Assembly: GCA_034422075.1 (NCBI GenBank)
Contig: DAOUJX010000050.1
Span: 1-17,172, forward strand
Length of the DNA: 17,172 nucleotides
Source of the DNA: S34-282 sp034422075
GTDB lineage: Bacteria > Chloroflexota > Dehalococcoidia > Lucifugimonadales > Australimonadaceae
Direction of reading: 5' to 3'
Positions 14,286 through 17,172 of the stretch are shown here, in pieces. A program made the translations under genes and the position numbers. Position 1 is the first letter of the stretch. Every line of letters begins with the position of its first letter. Under the pieces are notes generated by a model. The model was not told the origin of the DNA. It did no database searches and saw nothing but the letters and a program-made list of their open reading frames with translations.

Positions 14286-14810
14286 ATGGATGCCACCGCG
14301 AAACAGCAGTTCGCCGTTATCGAGAGAGTGCACGGCCTCTTGAGCGAGGCGGGCATCGCCCACTGGCTGTTCGGCGGCTGGGGCGTGGACTTCCTCGTCG
14401 GTGATGTAACGCGGGCCCACAGCGACGTCGATTTCATCATTTGGCGGCGGGATATCGACCGCGTCCGTGAACTGTTCAGCCCCCTTGGCTACCGAGAGCG
14501 GTCTGGCGGCCACGCGGCGTTCCGGGCGGACTTCGGCACCGGCGCAGGGCTGCTTAGCATGGTCTACATCGAGCGGGGCAAGCATGGCGATATCGTCACG
14601 CCAGATGTATTCGCATGCTTCCCGTGGCCTGATGGCGCCTTCGAGCACGAAGGCTCTCTGGAGGGTGTCCGGCTTCCGGTCATAAGCGCAGTCGAACAGG
14701 TGCTTTCGAAAGAGGTGTACTTCGGCAAAGCGACAGGCAAGCCCCTCCGGCCCAAGGACGAGCATGATCTCGCGCTCTTGCGAGGCCTGCTTGGGAACGC
14801 CTACCCCTGA
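14286..14810 (+). CDS. Nucleotidyltransferase of the ANT(2'')/LinB-like family
   Basis: A 174-residue protein with the minimal nucleotidyltransferase fold. HWLFGGWGVDFLVGD (26-40) is followed by RAHSDVDFII (43-52). The GG pair (30-31) and the acidic pair Asp47 and Asp49 are the nucleotide- and metal-binding signature. The GGWGVD form is typical of aminoglycoside 2''-adenylyltransferases and LinB-like lincosamide nucleotidyltransferases. Chromosomal relatives are common and most have no proven substrate, so I do not call it a resistance gene. The C-terminal part, with PRPKDEHDLALL-like spacing (RPKDEHDL near 158-165), also fits the family. A longer in-frame start at 14217 would overlap nadB; ATG 14286 follows a TATACT box. 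Nothing around it points to drug resistance or mobility. Confidence 0.78.
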   Translation: MDATAKQQFAVIERVHGLLSEAGIAHWLFGGWGVDFLVGDVTRAHSDVDFIIWRRDIDRVRELFSPLGYRERSGGHAAFRADFGTGAGLLSMVYIERGKHGDIVTPDVFACFPWPDGAFEHEGSLEGVRLPVISAVEQVLSKEVYFGKATGKPLRPKDEHDLALLRGLLGNAYP

Positions 14811-14936
14811 GCGAACTGGAGTCGCGTGGCCGTTTGCGCAAGTCCCCCCTAACGCCGCACCGCAACCCCTGCTGCCTGCTGGGAGGGCGTCATGGCGTTG
14901 GTCGCGCCGCGCAGCCAGGGCTCTAGACGGCTTCGC

Positions 14937-14942
14937 TACAAT
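14937..14942 (+). promoter_or_regulatory. Putative -10 box of the xdhC-mocA operon
   Basis: TACAAT, about 36 nt before the start codon, in the 167-bp gap after the ANT-like gene. The predicted message would begin near 14949 and include an SD (GGAG 14970-14973). No clear -35 is present. The rest of this gap shows no other feature. Confidence 0.4.
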
Positions 14943-14977
14943 AGGGGCGTCGCACAGCGCGCGGATTACGGAGAGAG

Positions 14978-16114
14978 ATGATGAGTAGCCCAATGAAGGC
15001 GGTTTTCGAGGAGGCGGAAGCGCTGTCCAAGGACGATAAGCGCTTCGTGCTCGCCACAGTCGTGCACACCAAAGGCTCCACGCCGCAAAAGCCCGGAGCG
15101 GCCCTACTGGTGCGCGACGACGGCTCGACCGTCGGCACGCTGGGTGGTGGTTGCGTGGAGGGCGACATCTGGTTCATGGCAAAGGAGGCGCTGCGCGAGG
15201 GCACGGGCCCCCTCTACAAGGACTACTACCTGAACGAGGACATCGCGGCGCGCGACGGGCTTGTCTGCGGCGGGTCGATGTACTTCTATATCGAGCCTGT
15301 ACTGCAGCCGCGCACCTTCGATCCTCTCGCAAGTGCGGTCAACGAGGCATACAACGGCGGCGCGCCCATCGCCATCGCCACCGTAGTCGATAGCAAGACG
15401 GGGCGCATTGGCGCGCGAATGGTCGTCCATGCCAACGGAGCCACGGCCGGCTCGCTCGGCACGGTGGAGCTGGACGAAGCCGCGACAAGGGCGGGGACCG
15501 CAGTCATCCCGATGGGCAAGACAGAGCGACTGAGCACCAGCGAAGGAGATGACGTGTTCGTTGTCGGCTACACGTCACCGGCGACGCTGATCCTGGTAGG
15601 CGGCGGCCACGTGAATCTGGCGACGGCACGGCTGGCGCAGAGCTTGGGTTTTCGGGTGATGGTAGCCGACGACCGCCGTGAGTTCGCCAATGAGGAGCGC
15701 TTCCCGATGGCGGAGCGCTTCCGCGTCGGGCCATACGACTCCGCGCTGGACTCCTTCCCCATCACACCGAACACGGCCATCGTGGTCGCAACGCGCGGCC
15801 ATCGATTCGACGACATGGCGCTGGAGGCGGCAGCCCGCACGAACGCGGGCTACGTCGGCCTCATTGGCTCCAAGCGCAAGACGCTGATGATCTTCGAAGA
15901 ACTGCTCCGGAACGGCGTGCCGCTCGAGCGAGTGCGGGAGTTGCACGCGCCCATTGGACTGGACCTCGGCGGGCGCGACCCGGCGGAGATAGCAGTAAGC
16001 ATCATGGCGGAAGTGCTGGCGTGGCGCCACGGCAAGAGCGGCGGCACGCTCAAGCTCGAAGATGCGCAGGTAGACCGCCTCGTCGAGAAGGTTGGAAGCG
16101 TCGCCGCCGGATAG
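14978..16114 (+). CDS. xdhC: XdhC/CoxI family molybdoenzyme maturation protein
   Basis: A 378-residue protein of the XdhC/CoxI family. Members bind molybdenum cofactor, aid its sulfuration and hand it to xanthine dehydrogenase- or CO dehydrogenase-type enzymes. The N-terminal part has VVHTKGSTPQKPGA (28-41), TLGGGCVEGDIW (54-65) and GLVCGGSMYFYIEP (94-107), where the Cys residues are those usually conserved. The C-terminal half is a Rossmann domain, with LILVGGGHVNLATARLAQ (204-221), VVATRGHRFDD and YVGLIGSKRK (292-301). GRDPAEIAVSIMAEVLA closes the fold. Two adjacent ATGs (14978, 14981) are possible. GGAG at 14970-14973 is better spaced for the second. It overlaps the next gene by 23 bp. The catalytic subunits it would serve are not in the window. 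Confidence 0.92.
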   Translation: MMSSPMKAVFEEAEALSKDDKRFVLATVVHTKGSTPQKPGAALLVRDDGSTVGTLGGGCVEGDIWFMAKEALREGTGPLYKDYYLNEDIAARDGLVCGGSMYFYIEPVLQPRTFDPLASAVNEAYNGGAPIAIATVVDSKTGRIGARMVVHANGATAGSLGTVELDEAATRAGTAVIPMGKTERLSTSEGDDVFVVGYTSPATLILVGGGHVNLATARLAQSLGFRVMVADDRREFANEERFPMAERFRVGPYDSALDSFPITPNTAIVVATRGHRFDDMALEAAARTNAGYVGLIGSKRKTLMIFEELLRNGVPLERVRELHAPIGLDLGGRDPAEIAVSIMAEVLAWRHGKSGGTLKLEDAQVDRLVEKVGSVAAG

Positions 16115-16715
16115 GCCCACCATCGCCGCCGTCGTGCTCGCTGCGGGCGCGTCAACGCGCATGGGCGAGTCGAAGGCGCTGCTGGACTGGCACGGGCAGC
16201 CCCTCATCGCCTACGTTGTGCAATCGGTAGCCCAGGCAGGCTACGACCCTACTGTCGTCGTGCTTGGCCACGCGGCATCAGAAATCGCAGCAGCGGTGCC
16301 GCGAGAGATACGCGTTCACACCATCGTCAACGAGCGCCACGCGCAGGGACGCTCGACGTCTGTCATCGCCGGCGTGGAGGCGCTGGCCGAAGCCGCGCCG
16401 GAGGCCGTGCTCATCGCCTCGGTGGACCAGCCCCGCTCTGCGGGGATGTTGCGCTCGCTGCGCGAGGCGTGGGAAGCGACCACCCCTGCCCTAGCCGTTC
16501 CGAGCCTCGGCGGCAGAGCGGGCCATCCGGTGCTGTTCCACGGGCGCTTGCTGGGTGAGCTTGCAAGCGTCAGCGAGGAGGGCGAGGGGTTGCGTGAGGT
16601 AGTGGGCAGGCACCGCTCGGAACGGCTGCTCGTGCCGACGAGCGATCCGCTGACGCTCACCAACCTCAATACGCTAGACGATTACCGAAAGGCGTTAGGG
16701 GAGTTCCACGCCTAA
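16092..16715 (+). CDS. mocA: MocA/MobA-like molybdenum cofactor nucleotidyltransferase
   Basis: A 207-residue NTP-transferase of the MobA/MocA type. Together with XdhC it points to cytidylation of molybdopterin (making MCD) for the xanthine dehydrogenase family. The N-terminal loop VVLAAGASTRMGESK (14-28) binds the nucleotide, SVDQPR (110-115) holds the metal-binding Asp, and GRAGHPVLF (141-149) is the MocA-type substrate loop. NLNTLDDY (191-198) stands for the usual N-x-[DN]-T-x-x-D-[YF] ending. The only usable start before the first motif is TTG 16092, which lies 23 bp inside the end of xdhC and implies translational coupling. No ATG is available upstream in frame without running deep into xdhC. 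Its TAA stop interlocks with the TAG stop of the converging last gene in CTAA 16712-16715. Confidence 0.9.
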   Translation: MEASPPDRPTIAAVVLAAGASTRMGESKALLDWHGQPLIAYVVQSVAQAGYDPTVVVLGHAASEIAAAVPREIRVHTIVNERHAQGRSTSVIAGVEALAEAAPEAVLIASVDQPRSAGMLRSLREAWEATTPALAVPSLGGRAGHPVLFHGRLLGELASVSEEGEGLREVVGRHRSERLLVPTSDPLTLTNLNTLDDYRKALGEFHA

Positions 16716-17172
16716 CCGCTCCTGCCCTCGAGTACAGCGCGCACGATGCCGGGCAGATCGAGGGTGTTGGACGATTCGTAGGCCAGCCCGGAGAACACGC
16801 TGCCCTTGAGCCGGGAGCGAACGACATAGTCGATGCTGCCGCCGTCGAACAACGCCTCGAATACCACGCTAGGCACTCGTTCGCCCATTAGCGACATGTT
16901 CACGGTAAACGATCCTGTCTCGCCGGGCGAAAGAACGCCCACATCCACGACGGCAGGTTCGGTTACCGCGACGTCGTCGACGAGCATGACGTGTTCGGTA
17001 GATGGCACGAGGACAGGCACGGGCGAGTTGTTGGTGACGTTGACGATCACCTGGAGGTCAAGACCCTCAACTACCTCGCTGGCTGCACCTACCCGATCGC
17101 CTAGAAGGAGCACCGCACTAGCCCGGGCGATAGCTCGTGGGCTGGTGTCCAAGCGGGGACTAACTCCTCTTG
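16712..17172 (-). CDS. LEA14/WHy-like beta-sandwich protein, probably partial
   Basis: An open frame that reaches the right window edge without a stop. From TTG 17152 it gives 146 residues. The pattern is alternating beta-strands: LDLQVIVNVTNNSPVPVLVPS, DVGVLSPGETGSFTVNM, and VVFEALFDGGSIDYVVRSRLKGSVF. This is like the LEA type 2/WHy domain (LEA14 fold), where a strand with a VxNxxxxPV turn is typical. Such domains occur in bacterial stress-related and surface or lipoprotein-like proteins. I see no signal peptide or lipobox, but the N-terminus may be outside the window. TTG 17152 has GAGGAG 11 nt upstream, so a start there is possible though not preferred. The stop TAG shares four bases with mocA. 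The domain call is from pattern only. Confidence 0.5.
   Translation of the reverse strand, partial: RGVSPRLDTSPRAIARASAVLLLGDRVGAASEVVEGLDLQVIVNVTNNSPVPVLVPSTEHVMLVDDVAVTEPAVVDVGVLSPGETGSFTVNMSLMGERVPSVVFEALFDGGSIDYVVRSRLKGSVFSGLAYESSNTLDLPGIVRAVLEGRSG

Noticed and set aside
14286..14810. Antibiotic-resistance gene
   Set aside because: The fold resembles ANT(2'')/LinB enzymes, but chromosomal relatives of unknown role are common and there is no mobile context.

Overview
The window is a dense, high-GC (roughly 60-65% by eye) bacterial chromosome segment with about 17 protein genes, one tRNA and almost no free intergenic space. No phage, transposase, integrase, CRISPR or plasmid gene is visible. 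Gene content and streamlining would fit a Chloroflexota-like free-living bacterium. Features pointing that way are the TANNNT -10 boxes placed directly before start codons, a ThrRS without a TGS domain, a GpsA with GATTWG, and an XdhC/MocA pair. This lineage guess is an inference of low-to-moderate confidence.

Layout, left to right. Bases 1-2423 (+): the end of an arsenate reductase/LMW-phosphatase-type protein, an alpha/beta hydrolase, a four-cysteine DUF2325-like protein and a DUF488 protein. Bases 2432-2508 (-): tRNA-Pro(CGG) with encoded CCA and its own TATAAT box. Bases 2564-4871: a surface-glycan set made of an NDP-sugar pyrophosphorylase (-), a DPM1-like GT2 (+) and an ALG5-like GT2 (-); the last is translationally coupled to pcrA helicase (-, 4871-7078). 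Bases 7156-9338 (+): an EVE/PUA-like small protein followed by a gamma-glutamyltransferase-like Ntn hydrolase. Bases 9385-9792 (+): a small helical repeat protein. Bases 9789-12594 (-): thrS then gpsA. Bases 12698-14810 (+): nadB (L-aspartate oxidase) and an ANT(2'')/LinB-like nucleotidyltransferase. Bases 14978-16715 (+): xdhC/coxI-type and mocA-type genes, a molybdoenzyme maturation pair. Bases 16712 to the right edge (-): a beta-sandwich (LEA14-like) protein, probably partial.

How the genes work together. Most are housekeeping: translation (thrS, tRNA-Pro), NAD synthesis (nadB), phospholipid precursor supply (gpsA) and DNA repair (pcrA). The three glycan genes could make an activated sugar and load sugars onto a lipid-phosphate carrier. 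XdhC and MocA would cytidylate molybdopterin and insert a sulfurated cofactor into a xanthine dehydrogenase/CO dehydrogenase-family enzyme encoded outside the window.

The strongest global signals are about genome expression rather than a new defence or metabolic system. Six genes have a TANNNT -10 box ending 8-10 nt before the start codon, which implies leaderless mRNAs. All three convergent protein-gene pairs share exactly 4 bp, with interlocked stop codons. I did not find a convincing new multi-gene system. The most unusual individual genes are the helical repeat protein at 9385, the cysteine-rich DUF2325-like protein at 1331 and the GGT-like enzyme whose substrate-binding motifs are changed.
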